Shown here one piece after another: positions 8,772 to 16,948 of a stretch of DNA of 64,000 nucleotides. The position numbers and the translations under genes were made by a program. The notes under the pieces were generated by a model, which searched no databases, had not been told where the DNA came from, and saw nothing but the letters and a program-made list of their open reading frames with translations. The stretch's first letter is position 1. Every line of letters starts with the position of its first letter. Source of the DNA: VAZQ01 sp035293945 (GTDB taxonomy: Bacteria; Pseudomonadota; Alphaproteobacteria; Rhizobiales; Xanthobacteraceae); assembly GCA_035293945.1 (NCBI GenBank), contig DATGLV010000037.1:186001-250000 (forward strand), written 5' to 3'.

Positions 8772-8825
8772 TTCGATCTGTTGACGCTCAATGCCGGACC
8801 GGCCGGCCCGCAATTGAGGTGCAAG

Positions 8826-9677
8826 CTAGAAATCCGGCTTCTGCGCGACCGGCGTGCCGTAATCGATGCCGAACGGGTTGATGTTGTTCTCGGAGCAGAT
8901 GTCCTCCCCGAACGAAGCCCGCCTCACCCGGTCGTACTGCCGCAGCTCCCTAAATGGCTGATTGAAGGTCCCCGGATCGTCGATGTCGATCAGGATCTCC
9001 AGCTTCTTGCCGCCCTCGATCATCCGCCAGCGCTCGGTAACGTGCAGCTTGTCAGTGTGGGGCGTGCGGTAATTATCGAGAAAGGTTTTGTTGTTGAGGC
9101 CGATCGTATCGACGACGAGCGTGTCGCCCTCATAGTGGCCGACCGATTCTCCGTACCAGGACGGCTTGAGATTGGCGGAATGGGAAGCATTGAGCCAGAT
9201 ATGCCGCACTTCGGCATTGCCGGAGAAGAGCAGCGTGACCTCGGCCGGCGATTGCAGGATGTAAAGAGCGCCACCGAGCAGCACGTCGAAGCCCGGAACG
9301 CCGCCGGGCCTGCAGGCGGACCGCGCCGTGAAGGCGAACTTGCCGGCGAGCACCGCCTCGTCGTCCTTCTTCATCACCTCCTTCGCCCATTGCTTCAGGT
9401 TGGGATTGCTGATGTCGCTGATGCGCTGTGTCGGCTGCTTGCCATTGACGCCGGATTCGTCGTTCGAGATGTAGGGATGAGCCGGGTCCTGCCCAATCGG
9501 CTTGGGCGAGCCCGGAACCGGAAGGAAGGCGCCGATGCCGATCCCCACCCAGGCCGTCTGGGCATCGGGAGAAAAGACAGGCGGCGCTTCCGCCGCGACG
9601 GACTTTCCTGCCGTCCCGGCGAGGGCTGCGATGAGCGCGAGCGCCAAGAACCGGCGCCTTGGGTGAAGTTTATGCAT
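8826..9677 (-). CDS. Secreted 'PDF-family' paralog A, function unknown
   Basis: This 283-residue protein has a signal peptide (RRRFLALALIAALAGTAGKSVAA), so it is periplasmic or secreted. It shares a block with two neighbours: VRHIWLNASHS, KPSWYGESVGHYEGDTLVVDTIG and TPHTDKLHVTER, then ICSENN, ending in PDF. The mature chain has exactly two cysteines, in ACRPGG and ICSEN, both conserved in the paralogs and suited to a disulfide. I know the family only as 'hypothetical protein' in proteobacteria. The ATG at 9677 gives a proper signal peptide; longer starts would overlap the upstream gene. It lies 28 nt after the HbpS-like gene and probably shares its transcript. Confidence 0.75.
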   Translation of the reverse strand: MHKLHPRRRFLALALIAALAGTAGKSVAAEAPPVFSPDAQTAWVGIGIGAFLPVPGSPKPIGQDPAHPYISNDESGVNGKQPTQRISDISNPNLKQWAKEVMKKDDEAVLAGKFAFTARSACRPGGVPGFDVLLGGALYILQSPAEVTLLFSGNAEVRHIWLNASHSANLKPSWYGESVGHYEGDTLVVDTIGLNNKTFLDNYRTPHTDKLHVTERWRMIEGGKKLEILIDIDDPGTFNQPFRELRQYDRVRRASFGEDICSENNINPFGIDYGTPVAQKPDF

Positions 9678-9705
9678 CGCTGTGTCTGCGGCGTTGGACA
9701 CGGGC

Positions 9706-10206
9706 CTATTGGGTGGCCGAGCTCTTGGACGTCTTGAACACCGCGTCAATGGCGGCCTGGGCGCATTTTTCACCGTCGGCGCCGGACACCCCCATCGCCC
9801 CGATCATCTGACCGTCCACCATGATGGGCAGCGCGCCCGGCTGGGGAAAATCGCGCATGAATGTCGGCGCCAGGTTCTGCCCGCTGCGCACCACCTGGTT
9901 CATTTCCGAAGTCGGACGCCGCCAGCGCAGCGCGGATTTCGCCTTCAGCAGAGCGGTGTCGATGGAGTTTGCCCCGGCGCCTTCCATCGCATGGGATTCG
10001 ATGAGATTGCCCGCCCAATCCAGCACCGACATCGCAAGCACCATGTGGTTCTTCTCGGCCCAGGCGGTGCAAGCATCCACCATCGCGCGTGCGCCGGCGC
10101 TGGTGATGACTTTTTGCTCGCGGACCATCGTCTGAGCCGATGCCGCTGTGGCAACCGCAGCGGCCGCGAACGTCGCAAGCGCGATCAGGCAGGATTTGAC
10201 ACGCAT
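9706..10206 (-). CDS. HbpS/GlcG-like (DUF336) secreted protein
   Basis: This 166-residue protein has a cleavable signal peptide (residues 1-24, ending ASA) and one GlcG/HbpS domain (PF03928). It shows the family's MVDACTAWAEKNH helix, the SVLDWAGNLIESHAM strand pair and the closing GAMGVSGADGEKCAQAAIDA. Family members include HbpS, a haem-binding extracellular sensor protein, and GlcG of glycolate loci; no catalytic role is firmly established. AGGAGGA precedes the ATG. It lies between nnrS and paralog A on the minus strand, so a haem- or redox-related periplasmic role fits the context. This is inference. Confidence 0.88.
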   Translation of the reverse strand: MRVKSCLIALATFAAAAVATAASAQTMVREQKVITSAGARAMVDACTAWAEKNHMVLAMSVLDWAGNLIESHAMEGAGANSIDTALLKAKSALRWRRPTSEMNQVVRSGQNLAPTFMRDFPQPGALPIMVDGQMIGAMGVSGADGEKCAQAAIDAVFKTSKSSATQ

Positions 10207-10296
10207 GATTTCCTCCTCCTGGGACAGGGAGCACCATCAACGGAACATGTTATCAAACGATGCCGCCGAAGGTCGACCTGGTGCCGTCGATTTCGC

Positions 10297-11502
10297 TCAG
10301 ATCGGGCGACCTGCTCCGTCCGGTGCACGTGGCCGGAGAAGCGCCCGTGCATACAGCACTACAAACAGCGCGAAGGCACCGCTCCATGCGGCTCCCGCAA
10401 CGGAAAGCAACAGAAAATATTGCGCCCCGCCGAGCGGCGCTATCACCCGCACGACCGCCGCAAGCGTCACCAGCCCGTAGATCGCGATGGTCCCGGCGCC
10501 CGCCACCAGCGGGCGCCCCGTGTGTCCCAAAGAAGCGCGCGTCATCACCGCGAGCGTCATGGTGCCGATTGCCCCGACCGTCAGCGCATGCAGGGCGGCG
10601 GTCGCGGGAAGCACCAGCGTGCGGGCGTTCACCGCCATAAGCAGAAAACCGAGCGCAAGCCAGGCATAGCCGAGGTGAAGTACGGCCAAAAGCGGCTCGC
10701 GCAATGTCGCTAGTCCGTGCCATCGAGCGAGACGCAAACCTATCATCAATCCGGCCGCCAGCTCGCCCCAGGGCGCAACCATCGATTCGGGCGCAAAGAC
10801 CCAAACCGCCAGCGCCAGCAAAACGATAGCCAGAGCGGCCCGGTCGACCACACTAAAGCTGGCAGGCGGCGCAATTTCGGGGCGACGCTTTGTAAGCCAG
10901 TTTCGCGTGAAGCTTGGAATGATGCGACCGCCAACCAAATTGACGAGCATGAGCAGCGTCGCGATCCCCAGCCGATTGCCCAATTCGGCGGTTGCCGCGA
11001 TACCGGCTGTCTCGAGATGAACCAAGCTATTGGCGGCCAGCAGCAGCGTGAGCGCCAGAAGCATAGGAAGATTGCGCCAGTTGCGCCCGGCGAAGATCTC
11101 GCGGGCAACCACAGCCGCAAATACCGCCGGGAATGCCAGATCGAGGGTGGCTACGACAGCAGGCTCGAGCGCTGCGGAGAACAGCACCGCGAGGCGGCCC
11201 GCCATCCACAATATGACAAGCAAGGCCAGCGGTCGGCCCTGAAGCGGCAGGCGGCCGGTCCAGTTGGGGATCGCAGTGAGCAGGAATCCGGCGACGACGG
11301 CGGATCCGTATCCGAAGATCATTTCATGTGCATGCCAAATCGGCGGGGCGACCGTCGCCGGAAGCCGATAGGCGCCCGCAAAGGCGGCGAGCCATAACGG
11401 AATTGCCAGCGCGGCCCATAACGCCGCGGAAAGGAAGAACGGACGAAAGCCAGCTGACAGGAGTGCAGGGCCACCTTGCCGGCGATATCGAGGGACTGCC
11501 AT
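10297..11502 (-). CDS. nnrS: NnrS family membrane protein
   Basis: This 401-residue polytopic membrane protein has about 12 hydrophobic segments. It matches NnrS, a haem- and copper-containing membrane protein linked to nitric-oxide stress and denitrification regulons. Diagnostic stretches are FRPFFLSAALWA near the start, WHAHEMIFGYG (residues ~56-66) and FLLTAIPNWTGR, with histidines proposed to bind haem. AAGAAGG precedes the ATG. It is first in a leftward set with the HbpS-like gene and paralog A (gaps 90 and 28 nt) and divergent from paralog B. No nitrite or NO reductase gene is in the window. I found no clear FNR/NnrR half-site pair in the 163-nt divergent region. Confidence 0.93.
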   Translation of the reverse strand: MAVPRYRRQGGPALLSAGFRPFFLSAALWAALAIPLWLAAFAGAYRLPATVAPPIWHAHEMIFGYGSAVVAGFLLTAIPNWTGRLPLQGRPLALLVILWMAGRLAVLFSAALEPAVVATLDLAFPAVFAAVVAREIFAGRNWRNLPMLLALTLLLAANSLVHLETAGIAATAELGNRLGIATLLMLVNLVGGRIIPSFTRNWLTKRRPEIAPPASFSVVDRAALAIVLLALAVWVFAPESMVAPWGELAAGLMIGLRLARWHGLATLREPLLAVLHLGYAWLALGFLLMAVNARTLVLPATAALHALTVGAIGTMTLAVMTRASLGHTGRPLVAGAGTIAIYGLVTLAAVVRVIAPLGGAQYFLLLSVAGAAWSGAFALFVVLYARALLRPRAPDGAGRPI

Positions 11503-11591
11503 GGTACCTTCTTCAGGAGAATCGAGCTCAGACTCTTAGGGTGCTGCCGGCAGGGCCGGTTCGACCCGCTCCAACCGGGCCGCGTTTCGCA

Positions 11592-11597
11592 TATAAT
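11592..11597 (+). promoter_or_regulatory. Possible -10 box for paralog B operon
   Basis: A perfect TATAAT lies 69 nt upstream of the paralog B start, in the divergent region shared with nnrS. No good -35 box stands at 16-18 nt, so an activator or an extended -10 would be needed. Confidence 0.3.
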
Positions 11598-11665
11598 CCG
11601 GCGCGCTCAGGTGCTGCAGCCCCTCCCCGCTGAGGCGGAAAGGCGGGGCAACAAAGGAGGATCCG

Positions 11666-12580
11666 ATGTCTCGTCACGCAGGAAGCCTCACGCATTACTT
11701 TCTCTCCAGCGCGCTATGCCTTGCCGCCGGTTCCGGCGTTTCGGCACTTGCTGCCGCTGATTCGCCGCCCGATTTCGGCTCCAATCCGAGTGAGGCCTGG
11801 TTCTCCTATTCCCGCGAATTCCTGCCGCCAGCGAGCGGCGCGGGGCCGGTGCGGGAGTTGCCCGGACACCGACACGTCTCCAACGACGAATATCGGCTGA
11901 CCGGAAAACAGGCGACTTTCGCGATGGGCGATCCCGATAGTCCCATTCTCCAGCCTTGGGCGGCTGAGCAGATTCGCAAGCGCAATGCGCTTCTCCTCTC
12001 CGGAACGCCGGTTTTCTCCCAGCACGCGAGCTGCTGGCCGGTCGGCGTCACCGTATTCATGATGGAGCCGATGACCCGGCCGATGTTCATCGTGCAGGGG
12101 AAAAGGGACGTGGCGATGATCCTCACGAGCTTCAGCGATGTTCGCCACGTCTGGCTGACCGACAAGCATTCGCCAAACCTCAAGCCGAGTTGGTCCGGCG
12201 AATCGATCGGCCATTACGAAGGCGATTCGCTCCTCATCGACACGATCGGGTTCAACGACAAGACATTCATGGACGGATACGGCACGCCGCACACCGACAA
12301 GCTGCACGTGACCGAACGCCTGCATCTGATCGAAGGCGGCCAGACGATGGAGGACAATTTCCACGTCGAGGACCCCGGCGCTTTCACCATGCCGTGGGAC
12401 GCCGTCGAGCGCTACCGCCACTACGAAGCAACCGTCGCCAAGATGTCGCTCAAATCCATCCCGGTCCTGGCGACGCCTGCCGACGGGCCGCTCACCGAAG
12501 CGATCTGCGCCGAAAGCACCAACTCGTTCCTCGGGCTGCCCGCACTGCCAGTCCCGCAGGCGAGCGCGCCGGATTTCTAA
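11666..12580 (+). CDS. Secreted 'PDF-family' paralog B, function unknown
   Basis: This 304-residue secreted protein has a signal peptide (residues 1-~29, ending SALAA). It has the family pattern: ILQPWAAEQIRKRN, SCWPVGV, VRHVWLTDKHS, KPSWSGESIGHYEGDSLLIDTIGF, TPHTDKLHVTERLHL, ICAEST, C-terminal PDF. It has the same two mature cysteines as its paralogs. AAAGGAGGA precedes the ATG. It is followed after 23 nt by paralog C on the same strand. The high density of His, Asp and Glu in the central block suggests metal or ligand binding, but no known active-site signature is recognised. Confidence 0.75.
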   Translation: MSRHAGSLTHYFLSSALCLAAGSGVSALAAADSPPDFGSNPSEAWFSYSREFLPPASGAGPVRELPGHRHVSNDEYRLTGKQATFAMGDPDSPILQPWAAEQIRKRNALLLSGTPVFSQHASCWPVGVTVFMMEPMTRPMFIVQGKRDVAMILTSFSDVRHVWLTDKHSPNLKPSWSGESIGHYEGDSLLIDTIGFNDKTFMDGYGTPHTDKLHVTERLHLIEGGQTMEDNFHVEDPGAFTMPWDAVERYRHYEATVAKMSLKSIPVLATPADGPLTEAICAESTNSFLGLPALPVPQASAPDF

Positions 12581-12603
12581 AGCGCCGGCGACCTGGAGGA
12601 GAG

Positions 12604-13515
12604 ATGATAGAAGCTCTTTCGAGGCGCATTTGCCGCCGCTTCGGTCTCAAGGCGCGGTGGGGGCTCATCCTTGCCGGCGCCCTTGCGACGACCGCTGCCG
12701 CCACTGCCGCGCCCGTGCATGCACCGGAGAAGATCCCCGATCTCGGCGCATCGGCTGCTCTCGCCTGGACGCCGCTGACCATAAGGGGCGGCATCGCCCG
12801 GTATGGCACCGGCTGGTTTGATCCGCCGGCCCCCCTGCGCGGTCCGATCCACCAGGATCCCGACTATCCGTTGCGCGGCAACGAAACCCGCCGGCCGACG
12901 CCCGCACTCGGCAACTGGAAGGACCCGATTCTCAAGCCTTGGGCGGCCGAGCAAATGCGCCGCTCGAACGAGGACCTCCTCTCCGGAAAAGTCGGGATTC
13001 CGTTCCTGGCGCAGTCGCAATGCTGGCCGGGCGGCGTTCCGGGTCAGCTGTTGTGGACTTCGGAGCCCATGTATTTCCTGCAGACCCCCAAGGAAGTGTG
13101 GATGGTCTGGCAGCGCGACCAATGGGTCCGCCGCATCTATCTGACCGACCAGCATTCGGAAGTCATAAAGCCGTCGTGGTTCGGCGAATCGATCGGCCAT
13201 TACGAGAACGGCGAGCTCGTGGTCGACACGATCGGGCTCTCAGCCCCCAAATACGGCTTCCTCGACATGTTCCGCACCCCGCATACTGACAAGCTGCACG
13301 TGGTGGAGCATTTCAAGGTCACACCCGACAATAAATTCCTCGAGGCGCTGGTCAAGGTCGAGGACCCCGACACGTTCAACGAGCCCTGGTACGCGACCAA
13401 GCGCTGGCGCCGCGACCCGAATGAATGGTCGGAATCGATCTGCGCTGAGAACAATATCGATCCCTTCAACTCGAACTTGGTGCCACCGCCGCAGGCCGAG
13501 CACCCGGACTTTTGA
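12604..13515 (+). CDS. Secreted 'PDF-family' paralog C, function unknown
   Basis: This 303-residue protein opens with a basic N-region (RRICRRFGLKARW) and a hydrophobic core ending TAAATAAPVHA, a Sec signal peptide. Family motifs are ILKPWAAEQMRRSNEDLLSG, QCWPGGVPGQ, VRRIYLTDQHS, KPSWFGESIGHYENGELVVD, TPHTDKLHVVEHF, ICAENN and the terminal PDF. GGAGGAG precedes the ATG. It is 23 nt after paralog B and 36 nt before the ferric-reductase-like gene, so the three probably form one operon. It is closer to paralog A than to B in the CWPGGVPG and ICAENN segments. The function is unknown. Confidence 0.75.
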   Translation: MIEALSRRICRRFGLKARWGLILAGALATTAAATAAPVHAPEKIPDLGASAALAWTPLTIRGGIARYGTGWFDPPAPLRGPIHQDPDYPLRGNETRRPTPALGNWKDPILKPWAAEQMRRSNEDLLSGKVGIPFLAQSQCWPGGVPGQLLWTSEPMYFLQTPKEVWMVWQRDQWVRRIYLTDQHSEVIKPSWFGESIGHYENGELVVDTIGLSAPKYGFLDMFRTPHTDKLHVVEHFKVTPDNKFLEALVKVEDPDTFNEPWYATKRWRRDPNEWSESICAENNIDPFNSNLVPPPQAEHPDF

Positions 13516-13551
13516 CTTTGTGAGGCGAGCGGCCCGGCAAGGAAAGGCTCC

Positions 13552-14418
13552 GTGAAACTGGTCTGGCCCTGGCAGGATCGGAGGCGGCGCTTTTCCCCGC
13601 TCAAGGCCGCGGGCTTTGCGCTGACGCTCGCGCCGGCGATCCTGCTTGCCTACGAGCTCCGCGCCGGCGAGCTCGGCATCTATCCGCTGTGGCTCGGCGA
13701 GCTGACTTACTGGTCCGGCGTTTGGGCAACCGTCGTCCTGCTCGGGGCGCTGGCGGTGACGCCGGCGATCCGGATCTTCGGCTGGAAGAGCCTGATCGAT
13801 GTGCGGCGGATGATCGGGGTCGCGGCACTCGCCTACACGATCTTCCACATCATCGTCTATTTCGCGCTGCGCTTCTGGAGCTTCTCCCTCATCGCCAAGG
13901 AGATGATCGCAAGCGCTTCGCTGATCACCGCAACGCTCTCGACGATCGGGCTTGGCGTATTGGGCGCGACTTCATTCGACGCCGCGATCCGCCGCATGGG
14001 CGCAAGGGGCTGGCAACGGCTGCACAATTGGGTCTACGTCACCTCGCTGTTGGCAATCCTGCACGTGCTTCTGTCTCGCGGCACCAACCCGATGCAGTAT
14101 TTGCTTGCCGGAATGTTCTTCTGGCTGATGGGATGGCGCCTCCTCAATCGATCCGGACGCGGAGCCGACCCGCGCGCGCTCGCGCTGCTTGCTGTGGGCT
14201 CCGGCCTCTTTGCGGCGCTCCTCGAAGCGATCTGGCTTGGGGCAAAGCGCGGTTACGGACCGATCGAAACTCTGGCCGGCAATTTCAGCCTGATCTTCGG
14301 TGTCCCGCCGGTGTGGCAGCTGATGGCGCTCGGCCTTCTCATCGCGGTCCTCGCAGCGCTGCGCATGTCGCGGAAAAGTCGATACCGGTTTTCCGAACAA
14401 GGCCTTCCCTTCTCGTAG
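13552..14418 (+). CDS. Ferric-reductase-like transmembrane protein (MsrQ/YedZ-like)
   Basis: This 288-residue protein starts at a GTG and has about eight hydrophobic helices of the ferric-reductase-like transmembrane (FRD) type found in MsrQ/YedZ, which carry b-type haems and pass electrons from quinones or flavins to periplasmic partners. IFHIIVYFALRFW (near residue 101) and RLHNWVYVTSLLAILHVLLS (near residue 158) hold the histidines expected as haem ligands. No MsrP molybdoenzyme is adjacent. It follows paralog C, so a secreted partner could be a member of that family. The stop codon lies inside an inverted repeat, so the C-terminal end may have been set by that element. Confidence 0.8.
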   Translation: MKLVWPWQDRRRRFSPLKAAGFALTLAPAILLAYELRAGELGIYPLWLGELTYWSGVWATVVLLGALAVTPAIRIFGWKSLIDVRRMIGVAALAYTIFHIIVYFALRFWSFSLIAKEMIASASLITATLSTIGLGVLGATSFDAAIRRMGARGWQRLHNWVYVTSLLAILHVLLSRGTNPMQYLLAGMFFWLMGWRLLNRSGRGADPRALALLAVGSGLFAALLEAIWLGAKRGYGPIETLAGNFSLIFGVPPVWQLMALGLLIAVLAALRMSRKSRYRFSEQGLPFS

Positions 14419-14464
14419 GGGCGGCGCTTGTGGCCGCTCGGGTGCCCACAAGGGGCGGCCCTAC
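14415..14464. repeat. Imperfect inverted repeat (REP-like) between convergent genes
   Basis: Left arm GTAGGGGCGGCGCTTGTGG and the complement of the right arm match at 16 of 19 positions, separated by about 12 nt. It overlaps the stop codon of the FRD gene and lies just before the stop of the convergent TctC gene. It could serve as a bidirectional terminator, and it looks like a dispersed intergenic element of Rhizobiales. Confidence 0.6.
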
Positions 14465-14471
14465 ACAAAGC

Positions 14472-15467
14472 CTACTCGCCCTTGATTCCGGCGTCGCGAA
14501 TGACCTTGCTCCACTTCTGCGTCTCGGCCGAAAGATAATCCGACAGATCTTCGGGCGTGCCGGCGATCGGCTCGAACAGCTGTCGATCGAGGAAGTTCTT
14601 CGCCACTTGCGGATCGGCGAAGAAGGCGCGCACCTCGCCGTTGATCTTGTCGACCACCGGGCGCGGGGTGCCCGCCGGTGCAAACAGTCCAAACCACGAG
14701 ACGGCGCGATAGCCCGGAAGGCCTGCCTCGGCGACGGTCGGCACGTCGGGCAGGAGCCGCATACGCTTGTCGGCGCCGACCGCCAGGAAGCGGACCTGGC
14801 CCGCAGCCGCAGGCTGCACGGCGTTTGCAGCGCTCACATACATGAGCTGGATATGGCCGGCGATCACGTCGGTCATCGCCGGCGCAGCGCCTTTATAGTG
14901 CACCGGCACGAGCTTGGTCCCGGTCTCTCTCGCGAATAATTCCATGTTGAGGTGCGCGGTCGAGCCGACCCCATAGGTGCCGTAGTTGAGCTCGCCCGGA
15001 TGCGCTCTCGCATAGGCAATGAGCTCGCTCACGCTGTGAACCGGCAGCGAGGGATTCGTGATCAGGCCATGGTTGATGAGCACCAGGCCGACCACGGGCG
15101 TGAAATCCTTGATGCTGTAGGGAAGCCGTTGATAGAGGCTCGGATTGGCGACGAACGTGACTTCCGGACCGATCAGCAGCGTGTGCCCGTCAGGGGGCGC
15201 CTTGGCCACATATTCGGCCGCGATGATGTTGTTGGCACCGCCGCGGTTCTCGACAATCGCCTGCTGCCCCCAGGCCGTCGAAAAGTGCTGCGCCAGCATG
15301 CGCCCGAGAATATCGGTGACGCCACCGGGCGGCGCCGGCACCACGATGGTGATGACTTTGCTCGGATAGGTGGTCTGTGCCTCAACCCGCAGAGTGCCGC
15401 CGAGCACAGCGAGCAGGAGGACAGCAAACAACCGGCGCAATCCGTGCGACCTCATCGCATGCGGCAT
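14472..15467 (-). CDS. Bug/TctC-family periplasmic solute-binding protein
   Basis: This 331-residue Bug-type receptor belongs to the tripartite tricarboxylate transport family and binds carboxylates or other small organics in the periplasm. It has a signal peptide (RRLFAVLLLAVLGGTLRVEA) and the family signatures YPSKVITIVVPAPPGG, the ENRGGANNIIA loop, VPVHYKGAAPAMTDVIAGH and LPDVPTVAEAGLPGYR. ATG 15467 is taken as the start; ATG 15455 is also possible. No TctA/TctB membrane subunits are nearby, so it is an orphan receptor, as is common for this expanded family. Residues that set the ligand cannot be read reliably. Confidence 0.93.
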   Translation of the reverse strand: MPHAMRSHGLRRLFAVLLLAVLGGTLRVEAQTTYPSKVITIVVPAPPGGVTDILGRMLAQHFSTAWGQQAIVENRGGANNIIAAEYVAKAPPDGHTLLIGPEVTFVANPSLYQRLPYSIKDFTPVVGLVLINHGLITNPSLPVHSVSELIAYARAHPGELNYGTYGVGSTAHLNMELFARETGTKLVPVHYKGAAPAMTDVIAGHIQLMYVSAANAVQPAAAGQVRFLAVGADKRMRLLPDVPTVAEAGLPGYRAVSWFGLFAPAGTPRPVVDKINGEVRAFFADPQVAKNFLDRQLFEPIAGTPEDLSDYLSAETQKWSKVIRDAGIKGE

Positions 15468-15565
15468 CGGGCAGGCTCCCAGCACGGGCAGCCGAGGCTG
15501 CGAGGCGCAGTATGTAACTTCTCTGGGAGCAAAGAAATAACCAAGCATCTGTCGCCCCTGCGCAT

Positions 15566-15583
15566 AAGGGCGTTTACGCCCTT
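15566..15583. repeat. Short perfect hairpin upstream of the TctC gene
   Basis: AAGGGCG, loop TTTA, CGCCCTT: a 7-bp perfect stem about 100 nt upstream of the TctC start. It resembles common intergenic palindromes of this clade; a regulatory role is not evident. Confidence 0.4.
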
Positions 15584-15688
15584 CTGCAACGGGCGATGCG
15601 GTTGCCCATACGCGACGCGCAATCATAGATGCCAGGGCTTATAGGTCCCGGCGCCCCTGCGCTCGACCGGGACGACCGCTGATCCGCC

Positions 15689-16820
15689 CTACTCCACGTC
15701 CTCGACCTGACCCGGGCCGCCGCCAAACGCCTTCTGCGACAGCGCGGCTTCCATGAACGGATCGAGATCGCCGTCGAGCACGCCGCCGGTATTGGAAGTG
15801 GATACGCCGGTGCGCAGGTCCTTCACCATCTGATAGGGCTGCAGCACATAGGAGCGGATCTGGTGGCCGAAGCCGATATCGGTCTTGCCGGCGTTCTCGA
15901 TCGCGGCCTGCTCCTCGCGCTTCTTCAATTCGAGCTCGTAGAGGCGCGCCCGCAGCATCTGCCAGGCTTGCGCACGGTTGCGGTGCTGCGAGCGGTCGTT
16001 CTGGCAATAAACCACGATATTGGTCGGGATGTGGGTCAAGCGCACCGCCGATTCGGTCTTGTTGACGTGCTGGCCGCCCGCGCCGCTCGAGCGCAGCGTG
16101 TCGGTGCGAACGTCCTGCTCCTTGATGTCGACCACGATGCGATCGTCGATCACCGGATAGGCGCGCACGCTCGCGAACGACGTGTGCCGCCGCGCGTTGG
16201 AATCGAACGGCGAGATGCGCACCAGGCGGTGCACGCCGTTCTCCGTCTTGAGCCACCCATAGGCGTTGTGGCCCTTGACCTGGATGGTCGCCGACTTGAT
16301 GCCGGCCTCTTCGCCTTCGGTCTCTTCAAGATAGTCGACCTTGAAGCCATGCTGCTCGGCCCAGCGGGTGTACATGCGGAGCAGCATGTTGGCCCAGTCC
16401 TGGCTTTCGGTGCCGCCGGCGCCGGCATGCACTTCGAGATAGCTGTCATTGTTATCGGCTTCGCCGGAGAGAAGTGCTTCGAGCTGACGGCGGGCGACTT
16501 CATTCTTGAGGCGCTTGAGCGCCTCCTCGGCCTCGGCGACGACGGTCTTGTCCTTCTCGGCCTCGCCGAGCTCGATCAGGGTCGTCTGGTCGTCAAGGTC
16601 CTGCTCGATGCGGCCGATGGCGGTGAGCTGGCTTTCGAGCGCGGTGCGCTCCTGCATCACGCGCTGGGCGCGTTGCTGGTCGTTCCAGAGGTTGGGATCC
16701 TCCGCCTCGCGGTTGAGCTCGGCCAAGCGGACGCGCGCCTTGTCGACGTCAAAGATGCCTCCTCAGCAGCACGACCGACTGCTTGATCTCATCGACAATG
16801 TTTTGGATTTCCGCGCGCAT
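15689..16820 (-). CDS. prfB: Peptide chain release factor 2, with programmed +1 frameshift
   Basis: RF2 recognises UGA and UAA stop codons and releases the peptide. The gene starts at ATG 16820, reads 23 codons (MRAEIQNIVDEIKQ...) to CTT followed by in-frame TGA at 16751-16749, then continues in the +1 frame from GAC at 16750. The product is 376 residues. An internal Shine-Dalgarno AGGAGG (16763-16758) lies just before the CTT TGA C slip site, the classic RF2 autoregulation. The downstream part shows domain 2 with GAGGTESQDWA (GGQ domain region), SGAGGQHVNKTESAVR (GGQ motif) and the release-factor core. It lies downstream of PBP1a on the same strand, with a 128-nt gap. Confidence 0.97.
16748..16763 (-). 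promoter_or_regulatory. RF2 recoding site (internal SD plus CTT TGA C)
   Basis: On the minus strand AGGAGG is followed by CAT CTT TGA C. This is the conserved stimulator and slip site at which ribosomes shift +1 when RF2 is scarce. Confidence 0.95.
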
Positions 16821-16948
16821 GACCACACTTTCGATACGACACTTCGGGATTCCTGGGCGCCGCGATTCGCCTTGCGCCCGCCCATGGCGATTTAGCGATC
16901 CCTCACGCTGATTTCAATCAGTAGTCGGACAGCTTGGGACAGCTCGGA

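Noticed and set aside
7517..8824. 435-codon minus-strand ORF overlapping the glycine-zipper and secreted genes
   Set aside because: Antisense to two better-supported genes with ribosome sites; no family resemblance.
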